A DNA stretch of 64,000 nucleotides from Shimazuella kribbensis DSM 45090. Lineage in GTDB: Bacteria > Bacillota > Bacilli > Thermoactinomycetales > Thermoactinomycetaceae. The stretch covers positions 53,822-117,821 of the forward strand of contig NZ_ATZF01000001.1 in assembly GCF_000428065.1 (NCBI RefSeq), written 5' to 3'. The notes under the pieces are model-generated. The model ran no database searches, was not told the origin of the DNA, and was given only the letters and a program-made list of their open reading frames with translations. This document shows positions 51,552 through 61,176 of the stretch, in pieces (the stretch's first letter is position 1; the number at the start of each line of letters is the position of its first letter). Position numbers and translations under genes: made by a program.

Positions 51552-52247
51552 TTAAGTCAACTTATCTTCATATTTATCGATATATACTTTCCCTTCCCCT
51601 GTTATTTCCATGTAACTAACCTCACTTACTGATTTTATTTTTCTTTGGCGAAGCATATTTTCGATATCTTTTTTGGTTAGGTTAGCTTCTTTGATTTTTT
51701 GTTCATCAATGACGCCATCGATAATCAACTCTATACCAGGTTTTTCTTCTTTGTTATTTAATTTTAAGTCAGCACGAGTGATCGTTTCTTTTGCTGATTT
51801 TTTTAAGACAGATAAACTTCCATCTGTTTCCAAAACGGCAAATTCCACATCGGCAACATTAAAAACATCTTTTTTTCGTAATAACATGCGTAAGTTATCT
51901 ATATCTAACTCTACTTTTTTGGCATTTTCTTCGAGGATTTTACCTTGTTTAATAATACTAATAGGCTCTCCCTCTGCGAGCAGTCGAAAACGTCTTACTT
52001 TCATACCGATAATCGAGGCTAAGATGGATAATCCACCAAAAAATGCTAATGCTGTCAAAGAAATCGTAAGAGTAGTGTCTTGATTTATTAGACAGGCTGA
52101 TGCGATATCTCCAAGAATAATTCCTGCTATGTAATCAAAATAAGTAAGATGAGAAATAGCTTTTTTTCCTTGGATTCGGGTTAATAGCAGTAGTGCAATA
52201 AAAATGATTGGAATTTCCCAAAACAACTGAACGAAATGTTTGTCCAT
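51552..52247 (-). CDS. DUF421 (YetF-like) membrane protein
   Basis: 231 residues. Three N-terminal helices (about 8-80) with FDYIAGIILGDIASACLINQ, then cytosolic domain MRLLLRKKDVFNVADVEFAV with ETDGSLSVLKK, typical of YetF/DUF421. ELDIDNLRMLLRKKDVF and IKEANLTKKDIENMLRQRKI are further family blocks. Spore-related roles are suggested for some relatives. It stands alone. Confidence 0.88.
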   Translation of the reverse strand: MDKHFVQLFWEIPIIFIALLLLTRIQGKKAISHLTYFDYIAGIILGDIASACLINQDTTLTISLTALAFFGGLSILASIIGMKVRRFRLLAEGEPISIIKQGKILEENAKKVELDIDNLRMLLRKKDVFNVADVEFAVLETDGSLSVLKKSAKETITRADLKLNNKEEKPGIELIIDGVIDEQKIKEANLTKKDIENMLRQRKIKSVSEVSYMEITGEGKVYIDKYEDKLT

Positions 52248-52782
52248 TTAGATCACCTCGGTATAGTTTGAGGTACCCGGTAGGAATTTATTCTCTGAGA
52301 CAGAAACGTATTGGGAGTAAAAACAAAACACAAACTTCTTGTTTGTGTTTAACAGTGTTGAATATATAGGATGAACAAAAGTTATAATGATGCCTTGGTT
52401 TTTAGAAAATAATGAATTTGTTTCGAACCGACAATGGATAGACAAAAGAGGCTACTGGAAGGCAAATGTAATCGATTTGGTAAAATAAGATTCGACATAA
52501 GATATTTATTTTAATGTGGAGCAAGATGCGACGATTTTTTTGATTTCCAGTAAATATTGTTGTTGATTTTTAGGTAATGAACTGTTGGATAACAGTAAGG
52601 TATAGGTTGTATTGTTTTGGACAGTATGTAAATTTTTTATTTTTTGTATAGTTAAAAAATATGTCATGGATTAGAATGGAGAAAATCGAAGAAGTTGAGA
52701 GTTTAAATGATAAAAGCAGAACAAAAAAGGTGGCTGAGTTTCCCTTTTTTGTTCTGCTTTCTTGGTTAATGTCGTATCTATG
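52248..52782. other. intergenic region
   Basis: About 535 bases. AAACACAAAC/GTTTGTGTTT forms a hairpin at 52326-52350. A 32-codon plus-strand frame starting MPWFLENNEFVSNRQWID at 52391 has no ribosome binding site and is left unannotated. The DUF350 terminator, AGCAGAACAAAAAAGG/CCTTTTTTGTTCTGCT, is at 52715-52759. Confidence 0.5.
52715..52759. terminator. terminator after the DUF350 gene
   Basis: A long stem of about 16 bp, AGCAGAACAAAAAAGG with one mismatch on the partner arm. Symmetric A and T tracts; convergent use is possible. Confidence 0.75.
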
Positions 52783-53220
52783 TCAATAGCTCACTAAAGC
52801 TGCGAGTAATAATCCAGATACGATGCTCATGCGAGCCGAAAAAATACCAATTGCTACATTTCCTTTTGGTATCTCTTGGATAACATGAAATGGAGTGAGC
52901 CATGCAAAGAGGTAAAAGATAATGACTTGAAACACAATTCCGATCAATCCCCAAATAAGTAAATCTACGATACTGCCAGAACTGATTACAACGGAAGCAA
53001 CAACTATAGCAAGACCAATGATTTTTCCGCTTAAATCATGAGCTGCAGCTTTTGCAGCGTCTCTTTTATGTGGATCAGCTGTATTGGATCCCTCTTGTAT
53101 CAGACGATATTCTGGATATGGAGTGGTGTAAATAAAAACAAGGATACCGATGATAAGGATGGGTAAAGCAACACCTAAATACATGAGAAAGTTTAAAATG
53201 GAATCCAACTGACTGTTCAA
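52783..53220 (-). CDS. DUF350 membrane protein
   Basis: 145 residues with four helices (about 10-30, 62-82, 85-105, 122-142). GNVAIGIFSARMSIVSGLLL and NTADPHKRDAAKAAAHDLSG are typical of the DUF350 family. Function unknown. Single-gene unit with its own terminator. Confidence 0.85.
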   Translation of the reverse strand: MNSQLDSILNFLMYLGVALPILIIGILVFIYTTPYPEYRLIQEGSNTADPHKRDAAKAAAHDLSGKIIGLAIVVASVVISSGSIVDLLIWGLIGIVFQVIIFYLFAWLTPFHVIQEIPKGNVAIGIFSARMSIVSGLLLAALVSY

Positions 53221-53466
53221 AATTATTCCCCCTATTTTTCTAGTAATTATGTAGTTACTTCTAAATTACAACAGAAGACTGAAAAACAAAAGGAATTTCA
53301 TATCCTTTATTCTTTGTTTTTTACAGATAGTCATGTAAAGAGGAATTGAAAGAATGTGGTGAAAATGGAACATTTTTATGAACAGAATTGTCAAGGAATA
53401 GACATCATTCGAAAAAAATAATAAATTAGAATATAAAGGTAAAATTTAAATTAAAAGGGGATAGAC

Positions 53467-55092
53467 ATGTTTCGAGCATATCGATTTCAGGGTTATTCGT
53501 GGTCTAAGTTTCGTAATGATTTAGTTGCAGGTATTGTAGTAGGCATTGTTGCTTTACCATTGGCGATGGCCTTTGCTATTGCTTCTGGGGTACGACCAGA
53601 GTATGGGATCTATACGACCATCATTGCAGGGTTTTTGATTTCATTATTTGGAGGATCATCACTTCAAATAGGGGGACCGACAGGGGCTTTTGTTCCGATT
53701 TTATTGGGGATTGTAATGGTGTATGGTTATGAAAATCTACTCATCGCGGGTTTGATGGCGGGTATTTTATTGGTGCTAATGGGTATTTTTCGGATGGGAG
53801 CAGTAATTCATTATATTCCAAAGCCAGTCACCATTGGATTTACAACAGGAATTGCAGTGATTATTTTTTCTGGTCAGATACACACCTTTTTTGGAATCGA
53901 AAATATAAAAGACGGCCACATTTTGTTTAAACTAAAACAAATCGCTTTGCAATTACATACGATTAGTTGGGCTAGTGTAGGCACAGCGATCGCTTGTTTG
54001 CTTGTTATTTTCTTAGTGCAACGTTACCTTCCTAAAATTCCAGCACCTCTTGCTGGTCTTGTAATATCTAGTGTTATGGCGACCTTCTTTTTTCCAGATC
54101 AAGTCCAAACGATTGGGAAGGCATTTGGTGGAATACCATCAACATTACCCTCTTTTCAATTACCTGAGATCACCATAGATAAATTGACGCTTCTTTTCAT
54201 CCCAGCAATTACCATCGCGATGCTTGGAGGAATTGAATCTTTGCTATCTGCACTTGTAGCAGATGGGATGTCTGGAAAGAAGCATCATAGTAATCGAGAA
54301 CTCATTGGACAGGGAATAGCGAATATTGTTACTCCGTTCTTTGGGGGGATTCCAGCAACAGGCGCGATTGCCCGAACGGCTACTAATATTCGGAATGGTG
54401 CTACTTCACCTGTTTCTGGCATGATCCACAGTGTTTTTGTACTCCTTGTTCTCGTTTTCTTAGCACCGCTAGCCATTCATATACCACTCGCAAGTATGGC
54501 CCCTATTTTAATGCTTGTTGCATGGAACATGAGTGAGCGTAAAGAGTTTAAATTTGTTTTGCGCGCCAAAACAGGAGATTCAGTTGTATTGTGTGCGACT
54601 TTTATCTGTACTGTACTAACAGATATAACAATAGGAGTTTTGGTTGGACTTGGTTTATCTATATTGTTTTTTGTTTTTCGCATGAGTAAGGAATTTGTGG
54701 TGAGAAAAGGAGAGGGTGTGGAATTACAAGAAGATGAATGGACACATGTGTATACATTAAAAGGGCCAATTTTTTTTGGTACTGCCAAGCGTTTAGCTTC
54801 ACTTTTGGCGAAAGATCTGCCCAAAGACTATCTGATTCTGTCCATGGAGCACGTTCCTTATATGGATATTACTGCAGAGGCGGTATTGAACTCTATTATC
54901 CGTAGATGTAAGACACATCGAGTGAAATTTATACTGGCAGGTTTGCAAACTCAACCAAAGGAGTTGCTACAGACTACCAAGTTGTATCAAAGTTTAGATG
55001 AGTCTTTTGTGTTTGCAAACATTGAAGATGCAAAGCGTTTTGCAAAAGAATTGGAAGTGGATTCAATGGATGCTCAAGCAAAAGAACAATAA
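53467..55092 (+). CDS. SulP-family anion transporter
   Basis: 541 residues. About ten to twelve helices; the SulP signature region is near the N terminus (VVGIVALPLAMAFAIASGVR and GLYTTI-like GIYTTIIAGFLISLFGGSS). A C-terminal STAS domain (about 425-525) begins VYTLKGPIFFGTAKR and contains ILSMEHVPYMDITA. SulP proteins carry sulfate, bicarbonate or dicarboxylates; the substrate is not determinable. The start follows AAAAGGGGATAG. A terminator follows. Confidence 0.92.
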   Translation: MFRAYRFQGYSWSKFRNDLVAGIVVGIVALPLAMAFAIASGVRPEYGIYTTIIAGFLISLFGGSSLQIGGPTGAFVPILLGIVMVYGYENLLIAGLMAGILLVLMGIFRMGAVIHYIPKPVTIGFTTGIAVIIFSGQIHTFFGIENIKDGHILFKLKQIALQLHTISWASVGTAIACLLVIFLVQRYLPKIPAPLAGLVISSVMATFFFPDQVQTIGKAFGGIPSTLPSFQLPEITIDKLTLLFIPAITIAMLGGIESLLSALVADGMSGKKHHSNRELIGQGIANIVTPFFGGIPATGAIARTATNIRNGATSPVSGMIHSVFVLLVLVFLAPLAIHIPLASMAPILMLVAWNMSERKEFKFVLRAKTGDSVVLCATFICTVLTDITIGVLVGLGLSILFFVFRMSKEFVVRKGEGVELQEDEWTHVYTLKGPIFFGTAKRLASLLAKDLPKDYLILSMEHVPYMDITAEAVLNSIIRRCKTHRVKFILAGLQTQPKELLQTTKLYQSLDESFVFANIEDAKRFAKELEVDSMDAQAKEQ

Positions 55093-55104
55093 AAAAATGT
55101 ATTA

Positions 55105-55149
55105 AAAAAGAACTGTCTCCTGATAACAGACAAGTTCTTTTTTTTTATT
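55105..55149 (+). terminator. terminator after the SulP gene
   Basis: AAAGAACT-GTCT and AGAC-AAGTTCTTT form an interrupted stem with eight following T. Confidence 0.8.
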
Positions 55150-55290
55150 TGCAAATGAACAAAAATCGTACTAGTATAGATGTACGACTTATAAGTTAAT
55201 ATATATTTTGCGCAAGAATATCCAACTTAATTTTATCATTAATACTAAGTTGTGTCAATTTTTTTCTTTATGCAGATAGGGAGATGGCAA

Positions 55291-57630
55291 ATGAGTATCT
55301 CAGAAGAAGAATGGTTATTGGAACAAAAGAGAGTAGATCAAGTAATCCAAAAATTGACTAGCTCCTTTCAAGCACTCACTTCAGAAACAGATAAATTGAA
55401 GTCTGATATTGTAACGATTCGTAAAGGATTTTGGGATGATGTTACGGTAAATATGGAAGATTCAAACGAAGCGATAGAAACTGCAGCAAGTATTCGTCAA
55501 CAAGCAGAAGTACTATCAGAAAAGGAACGTACTCACCGTCATGTTGATCAACGAGTGGTGTTGCTTCAGAAGTTAATTCAGTCCCCTTATTTTGGCCGAG
55601 TCGATTTTCAAGAAGATGGGGAAGAGGAAGAAGTTATCTACTTGGGTCTTGGATCGTACTATGATGAGGAGACAAATGATTTTCTCATCTATGATTGGCG
55701 TGCTCCAATTTCTAGTTTATATTATGATGCATCTCCGGGGGTGGCATCCTTCGAAACCCCAAGCGGTACAGTATCAGGAAAAATGAAAACAAAACGGCAA
55801 TTTCTTATTCGTCGCGGAATAATAAAAAGTTTATTTGATACTGGAGTCACCATTGGAGACGAGATGTTAAAAGAGGTTTTGGGACAGCAAGCAGATCCTA
55901 ATCTCAAAAACATTGTATCGACGATACAGAAAGAGCAAAATCAAATCATACGTGATGATAAGACGCATTTACTTGTGGTTCAAGGTGCAGCTGGTAGTGG
56001 AAAAACTTCTTCTGCTATGCAACGCATGGCATACCTTCTATACCGTTTTCGAGATACACTACAAGCAGATCAAATCGTTCTATTTTCGCCAAATGCGATG
56101 TTCAATAGTTATGTATCCACGGTTCTTCCTGAATTAGGTGAGGAAAATATGCAACAATCCACGTTCCAAAATTTTTTGGAACGCAAACTAGGGAATCAAT
56201 TTCGGTTAGAAGATCCATTTGAGCAATTGGAATATGCACTTATTCCAGAAGATAATCCATCGTATTCCGCAAGGATGCAAGCAATTCAATATAAATCTTC
56301 ATTGTCGTTTCTGCAATTGATGAACGAATATATATTGAACTTAAAACAAAATGGCTTTGTTTTTCGGCATATTCGTTTTCGTGGAGAAGTGGTAATTGCG
56401 AAAGAGAAGATAAAAGCACATTTTTATTCTTTGGAATCACATATGTCGATTGCAAACCGTTTAGAAGTGATTCAAAAATGGTTACATCAGGAACTGAAAA
56501 AAGTAGAGGAAGATCAAAAAAAGAAACAGTGGGTGGAAGAGTCGATCGATTTATTGGATGAAGAAGTGTATACCAAAGTACACCAAAAGTTACAAAAGCA
56601 AAAGAAATTCGGAGAAAATTCGTTTGATGATCATGATAGAGAGTATGATATGCTTGCTTCTATTGTGTTAAAACGAGCTTTTCGTCCTCTCTACAAACTA
56701 GTGAATCAGTTGGCTTTTGTAGATATCAAAGGTATGTATAAACAAATATTTGATGAAAAAATTCAAACTTCCGGTTTGCCTAGTAAATGGAAACTCATTT
56801 GCAAACAAACCAAACAAAAGATAGACAGATCTATTTTGTCTTATGAAGACGCAACTCCGTATCTGTATTTAAAAGAGTCCATTGAAGGATTTGAAACCGA
56901 CCGGTCCATTCGACATGTGTTTATTGATGAAGCACAAGATTATTCTCCTTTTCAATTTGCCTTTATTAAACATGTGTTTCCGAAAAGCAAATGGACAGTG
57001 TTAGGGGATGTGAATCAAACCATTCATGCTCATCAACAACATGATGGTTTAAGTCCTTTATTATCTTGGTTTGAAACAGATCGTGCCAAAAAAATCATCT
57101 TCCATCGTAGTTATCGATCAACGAAACCGATTATTCTCTTCACAAGAGAGCTACTACCAGATGGACAACAAATTGAACCATTCGAGAGGCCTGGTTTGCT
57201 TCCTGTTTTGACAAAAGTGAGCAAGCGATCAGAACTTTTAACAGCAATTGTAGATCAAATACAAATTTGCAAGAAAAATCATTCCTCTATCGCTATCATT
57301 TGTAAAACCAAAAAAGAGAGTGTAGTGGCGTATGATTTATTAAAAGAGAGAATCGAAGTAAATCTTGTTAAGAATGGTAACAGCTCATTTAAAACTGGTG
57401 TAGTTATCATTCCCTCTTATTTAGCCAAAGGGATAGAATTTGATGCTGTTCTTGTTTTTAATGTTTCTGATGACATTTATAACAGAGAAGAGGAAAGGAG
57501 ACTATTTTATACTGTTTGTACGAGAGCGATGCATGAATTGTATTTGTTTTCATTAGGTGCTGAATCACGGCTGATGACGGAAGTGGATCAAAATTTATAT
57601 ATACGATCAGAAGGAAAAAAACCTAGCTAA
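55291..57630 (+). CDS. helD: HelD, UvrD-like RNA polymerase recycling helicase
   Basis: 779 residues from the ATG at 55291 after GGGAGATGG. An N-terminal coiled coil (about 5-80) begins SEEEWLLEQKRVDQVIQKLT; Walker A is GAAGSGKTSS near residue 230; motif II is IDEAQDYSPFQFAF; GDVNQTIH and the C-terminal TRAMHELYLF complete the superfamily I pattern. HelD releases RNA polymerase stalled on DNA in Gram-positives. The coiled coil and the VYLGLGSYYDEETNDFLIYD-like block before the ATPase are the HelD mark versus PcrA. Confidence 0.92.
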   Translation: MSISEEEWLLEQKRVDQVIQKLTSSFQALTSETDKLKSDIVTIRKGFWDDVTVNMEDSNEAIETAASIRQQAEVLSEKERTHRHVDQRVVLLQKLIQSPYFGRVDFQEDGEEEEVIYLGLGSYYDEETNDFLIYDWRAPISSLYYDASPGVASFETPSGTVSGKMKTKRQFLIRRGIIKSLFDTGVTIGDEMLKEVLGQQADPNLKNIVSTIQKEQNQIIRDDKTHLLVVQGAAGSGKTSSAMQRMAYLLYRFRDTLQADQIVLFSPNAMFNSYVSTVLPELGEENMQQSTFQNFLERKLGNQFRLEDPFEQLEYALIPEDNPSYSARMQAIQYKSSLSFLQLMNEYILNLKQNGFVFRHIRFRGEVVIAKEKIKAHFYSLESHMSIANRLEVIQKWLHQELKKVEEDQKKKQWVEESIDLLDEEVYTKVHQKLQKQKKFGENSFDDHDREYDMLASIVLKRAFRPLYKLVNQLAFVDIKGMYKQIFDEKIQTSGLPSKWKLICKQTKQKIDRSILSYEDATPYLYLKESIEGFETDRSIRHVFIDEAQDYSPFQFAFIKHVFPKSKWTVLGDVNQTIHAHQQHDGLSPLLSWFETDRAKKIIFHRSYRSTKPIILFTRELLPDGQQIEPFERPGLLPVLTKVSKRSELLTAIVDQIQICKKNHSSIAIICKTKKESVVAYDLLKERIEVNLVKNGNSSFKTGVVIIPSYLAKGIEFDAVLVFNVSDDIYNREEERRLFYTVCTRAMHELYLFSLGAESRLMTEVDQNLYIRSEGKKPS

Positions 57631-57645
57631 CCTAGGTTTTTTTCT
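57616..57645 (+). terminator. terminator after helD
   Basis: AAACCTAG-CTAAC-CTAGGTTT with a seven-T run overlapping the last codons. Confidence 0.85.
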
Positions 57646-57658
57646 CTCTCTTAAATAA

Positions 57659-58054
57659 CTAGTCTAATGTGATTTGATATAAACAATCTTGATCAAGCTG
57701 TGTTGTCATCAATTGAGCTAAATTGATATGTTCCGAATGGGTGATGGGAAGAGCTTCTGTCTCTATTTCACTGCGATAAAAATGAATATGGATAAATATG
57801 TTTTTGGTATATCTCGATAAACGGTTAAGGTAATGTTGTACGTCCGCTCGAAAGCCATAAATTTGGTTTTCTGTTTTTTCATATAGTTCACAAGAGCATG
57901 CTTCTGTAGTTAAAAAATAAGTATGAAAAGTAGGTGGAACCAGCGCTCGGAAAGATTTATTCTTATTGGGTTGGAGATCTAAATTTGATGACAACATCAT
58001 AAAAGCTTTGTGATGAATATCGGATTTGATTGCGAAAGAGATATAATAACACAT
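57659..58054 (-). CDS. hypothetical protein, 131 aa
   Basis: Starts at 58054, where the minus strand has AAGGAGGAAC before the ATG; the longer frame to 58147 has no site. Sequence begins MCYYISFAIKSDIHHKAFMM. It includes LTTEACSCELYEKTENQIYG and ends SEHINLAQLMTTQLDQDCLY. Two or three cysteines are close together near residues 70-75. I do not recognise the family. Confidence 0.6.
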   Translation of the reverse strand: MCYYISFAIKSDIHHKAFMMLSSNLDLQPNKNKSFRALVPPTFHTYFLTTEACSCELYEKTENQIYGFRADVQHYLNRLSRYTKNIFIHIHFYRSEIETEALPITHSEHINLAQLMTTQLDQDCLYQITLD

Positions 58055-58236
58055 GTTTATATTAGTTCCTCCTTCATACATTGTATTATTATATACATAT
58101 ATATAAGAAAAAATGGAAAAGTCACGAAAATGAAAAGAGATATTCATTTTTTATTAGTAACATTTCATTTCGTGATAATAAGAAGATAGAAAAGTGAGTT
58201 ATAATACAGGCAAATACATCCAATAGGAGTTGCTAC

Positions 58237-58680
58237 ATGTTGCATATTAGACAAATACCAGCGAGTGAAACCTATAAAATGAGACATATCATATTAAGGC
58301 CAAATCAATTGATCGAAGATTGTGTATATCAAGGAGATGAAGAGGAAACTACTGTTCATTTGGGTGCTTTTTGGGAAGGGAAGTTAATTAGTATCGGTTC
58401 CTTTCTAAAAGCGTCATCATCAATATTTAATGATGGACTTCAATATCAGCTCAGAGGAATGGCAACAGATCCTCAGTACCGTCGCCAAAAAGCAGGAAGC
58501 ACGTTGATGGCTGAGGCTGAAAAAATGTTACGAGCAAAAGATGTGGAACTACTCTGGTGCAATGCGCGGTTAGGTGTGAAAAATTATTATAATCACCTTG
58601 GATTTACGCAAGTAGGTGATAGATTTGAAATAGAACCTATTGGCCCACATGTTATTATGTTAAAAAAATTGAACTCCTGA
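58237..58680 (+). CDS. GNAT-family N-acetyltransferase
   Basis: 147 residues. The acetyl-CoA-binding motif is QLRGMATDPQYRRQKAGSTL (R/Q-x-x-G/A type), preceded by IGSFLKAS and followed by LWCNARLGVKNYYNHLGFTQ. Start after TAGGAGTTGC. The acceptor substrate is unknown. Confidence 0.85.
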   Translation: MLHIRQIPASETYKMRHIILRPNQLIEDCVYQGDEEETTVHLGAFWEGKLISIGSFLKASSSIFNDGLQYQLRGMATDPQYRRQKAGSTLMAEAEKMLRAKDVELLWCNARLGVKNYYNHLGFTQVGDRFEIEPIGPHVIMLKKLNS

Positions 58681-58864
58681 ATAGAAAAATCTGATTATTT
58701 CAAGTGGTAAACCAGTGTTTGCATAACTTTGATTTTACATATTGGTAGAAGACCATTTATTTTATGGGATTTTTTTACCGTTGCAATGTTTTACTTTGTT
58801 GTTGTTATATAAAAATAATGGAATCATAAGAATTAAGAGTTAATGGAGATAAAGGAGATTGAGG

Positions 58865-59323
58865 ATGGGGAAGCAGATTTTATTTACTTTAATTAGGAAG
58901 TCAGTAGTACTGGGACTGGCATTGGTGGTAGGTTTACTAATCGGTTTTACAGTGAGTTTGATGATGGCTAAAACTACAATAATAGTAGGATTCAGTGCTA
59001 CTGCAATGGTTGTGATAGCACTTAGTATTTTGATGGCGATTACTAGTTTGATAGGGGATGGTGTATTAGCTAGAGTAGGGGCAGCGAAGCCATGGATTAA
59101 TTTGGTTTTTATTGCAGGGCCATCTCTTTTATTTGTATACTATTATTTTTTAAATGGCGGTATCTTTTTGGAATTGCCGGGGTTTCAATTGTTTAGTCAA
59201 GCGGTTTTGTATGGATCTATCGCTTTTTCGCTAATCTTCTGGGGACTGGATGAGTTGTCTGTAAAATTTTTGAAGCGAAGAAAGGCATCTAAGAACCTAG
59301 AACCTGATGGTGTCCAATATTAG
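58865..59323 (+). CDS. hypothetical membrane protein, 152 aa
   Basis: ATG at 58865 after AAAGGAG. Four hydrophobic helices at about 11-32, 39-62, 76-92 and 107-125, and a basic cytosolic tail KFLKRRKASKN. Some similarity in pattern to small YndM-like membrane proteins, but I cannot assign a family. Confidence 0.6.
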   Translation: MGKQILFTLIRKSVVLGLALVVGLLIGFTVSLMMAKTTIIVGFSATAMVVIALSILMAITSLIGDGVLARVGAAKPWINLVFIAGPSLLFVYYYFLNGGIFLELPGFQLFSQAVLYGSIAFSLIFWGLDELSVKFLKRRKASKNLEPDGVQY

Positions 59324-59325
59324 TG

Positions 59326-59356
59326 GAAAAGGAACGGAATCCATCCGTTCCTTTTG
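59326..59356. terminator. convergent terminator before mtnD
   Basis: AAAGGAACGGA-ATCCA-TCCGTTCCTTT, symmetric, between the membrane gene and mtnD. Confidence 0.85.
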
Positions 59357-59363
59357 ATATTTA

Positions 59364-59876
59364 TTAGTAAATGGGTACCCATCCTTCTTTTGCTTTAAAG
59401 ATACGAACAGCTACTACTTGTTTATCGTCCATCAAAGTAAAGTAGTGTCGGTAGTTTTCAGGTACAGAAATGAGGTCTCCTGGATCAAGTTCAACATCGA
59501 CAAAACGACCATTGGGGCCTTGGATAGCAAAGATTCCATGTCCGCTGACGATAAAGCGAACTTCATCATCTGTATGATGGTGTTCTTTTAGAAAATTATG
59601 CAGCAATTCATCCAAATTTGGTGTTGCTGGGGAAAGCGAAATCACATCTTCCGTTACATAGCCACGACGTGCGGATAGATCATCAATTTCATTTCGAAAG
59701 GTTTGGATGATTGCTGCTTTTTCATCTTCACTTAGGTCATATTTTTCTTGTAGATCATTTGGCAGTTTGGAAATATCCCAATGTTCATAGATTACACCTT
59801 GGCTTTCTAGATAGGTGCTGATTTCTTGTTGATCTGCTACACGTGCTTCGTTGTCATGAAATCGTAATTGTGCCAT
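59364..59876 (-). CDS. mtnD: acireductone dioxygenase
   Basis: 170 residues from the ATG at 59876 after AGGAGTGG. Cupin metal ligands appear in EHHHTDDEVRFIVSGHGIF and the partner histidine in PENYRHYFTLMD. Depending on the bound metal it turns acireductone into the keto acid of methionine (Fe) or an off-pathway product (Ni). Last gene of mtnWXBD. Confidence 0.92.
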   Translation of the reverse strand: MAQLRFHDNEARVADQQEISTYLESQGVIYEHWDISKLPNDLQEKYDLSEDEKAAIIQTFRNEIDDLSARRGYVTEDVISLSPATPNLDELLHNFLKEHHHTDDEVRFIVSGHGIFAIQGPNGRFVDVELDPGDLISVPENYRHYFTLMDDKQVVAVRIFKAKEGWVPIY

Positions 59877-59887
59877 AGTAACCACTC

Positions 59888-60520
59888 CTATATGTTTTGT
59901 AATTTAAGGGATCCAACCAAGCGTAATTTCACTAAATAGGAAAAGAGAAATTCAAATGCTTCTAAGTGTTTTTTAGCTTCAAATCCGTTTTTACCCCAAA
60001 CCGTTATTCCATGGTTACGAATCAATACTGCTGGAACTTCAGGATTGAGTGTATTGCCAAAAGTATCTGCCAATACTTGTAGATCAGCAAAATTTTCAAT
60101 GATCGGAACCGAAATTTGTGCGTCTTGTTCCCAAATGTTAAATGCTTTGATGAGTTCCTGCTTACCAATGACTACTTGCTCTTGATCGCCATAGAGTTCA
60201 GAAATGATATTATTATCAACGGTATGAACATGTAAACAACAGCCTGCATCGGTTCTTCTGTACACTTCAAGGTGTAATCCGGTCTCGGCAGAGACTTTTG
60301 CGTTCGTCTCTGTTATGGGTTGTCCTTCGTGATCTACTAAAATAAAATCTTCTGGTGTTTGTTTACTCTTGTCTTTTCCACTGGCAGTTACCAAAAATGT
60401 AGTAGGATGATCACTTACTTTGATAGAGAGGTTGCCGCTAGTCCCCATAAACCAGTCTCTTCGTGCCAATTCTGCTTTAATACTTGCAAGTTCTTCCCAA
60501 CGTGTTTGAATCAAACTCAT
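59888..60520 (-). CDS. mtnB: 5-methylthioribulose-1-phosphate dehydratase
   Basis: 210 residues of the class II aldolase fold. [12 protein letters not shown] and [10 protein letters not shown] (zinc histidines) are conserved, plus [20 protein letters not shown]. Dehydrates MTRu-1-P. Its ATG overlaps the end of mtnX by four bases. Confidence 0.92.
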   Translation of the reverse strand: MSLIQTRWEELASIKAELARRDWFMGTSGNLSIKVSDHPTTFLVTASGKDKSKQTPEDFILVDHEGQPITETNAKVSAETGLHLEVYRRTDAGCCLHVHTVDNNIISELYGDQEQVVIGKQELIKAFNIWEQDAQISVPIIENFADLQVLADTFGNTLNPEVPAVLIRNHGITVWGKNGFEAKKHLEAFEFLFSYLVKLRLVGSLKLQNI

Positions 60521-61176
60521 CTAGCCTTCACTCCATTTAAATTTTGAATAATTTCAGTGAAATCTGCAAAAGGAGTATAATGGATATCTAATTCTTCGCA
60601 TTTTTCGATCAAGTAATCTCTTGCATAAACTCGATCAGCTAACTTCGCTGCTTGTAGATCAGTAATCGAGTCCCCGATTACAATTTTTTCATATTTGTCG
60701 TTATCGAATAACCGGAGTATGGATGGTTTACAGCATCCACAATCGTTAGAACAAAATTCATCACATGCATGAGGCCAGATGATTTGAATGTTTTCTTTAG
60801 AAAAGTCACTTGCATTGCAATAGATGTGATCTCGATCAATAAAATGATCTAGCATAGGATAGATGAAAAAATCGATACCACCTGACACGATATACAAGGG
60901 AATGTTTTCTTTTTGAGTAAATACTACAAATTCTTCAAATCCTGCTCGTAGAATCCCATTTTCTTGAACAAATCGAGTGATTTCTTCTTTCGACGAACTA
61001 GGTAAGAGGGAGAACATTTTTCCCACTCCATCTTTAATGGAGATATGTTGGGATAGGACGTTATCTTTCAGTTCTTCCCATTCTGGAGGAGCAAAGTGTT
61101 TCATGATAGCTATGATGTTATCGGACTCGGTGATTGTCCCATCAAAGTCACAAAAAATAATGGGTTGTTTGCTCAT
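60517..61176 (-). CDS. mtnX: 2-hydroxy-3-keto-5-methylthiopentenyl-1-phosphate phosphatase
   Basis: 219 residues of the HAD superfamily. Motif I is FCDFDGTIT with the nucleophilic aspartate; IVSGGIDFF is motif [14 protein letters not shown] is motif IV. A GCC/C-rich [12 protein letters not shown] region may bind metal. Coupled by ATGA to the genes on each side, so it acts after MtnW in methionine salvage. Confidence 0.92.
   Translation of the reverse strand: MSKQPIIFCDFDGTITESDNIIAIMKHFAPPEWEELKDNVLSQHISIKDGVGKMFSLLPSSSKEEITRFVQENGILRAGFEEFVVFTQKENIPLYIVSGGIDFFIYPMLDHFIDRDHIYCNASDFSKENIQIIWPHACDEFCSNDCGCCKPSILRLFDNDKYEKIVIGDSITDLQAAKLADRVYARDYLIEKCEELDIHYTPFADFTEIIQNLNGVKAR

Noticed and set aside
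52248-52445. 65-codon minus-strand frame upstream of the DUF421 gene
   Set aside because: It covers the hairpin and promoter region, lacks a ribosome binding site, and looks non-coding.
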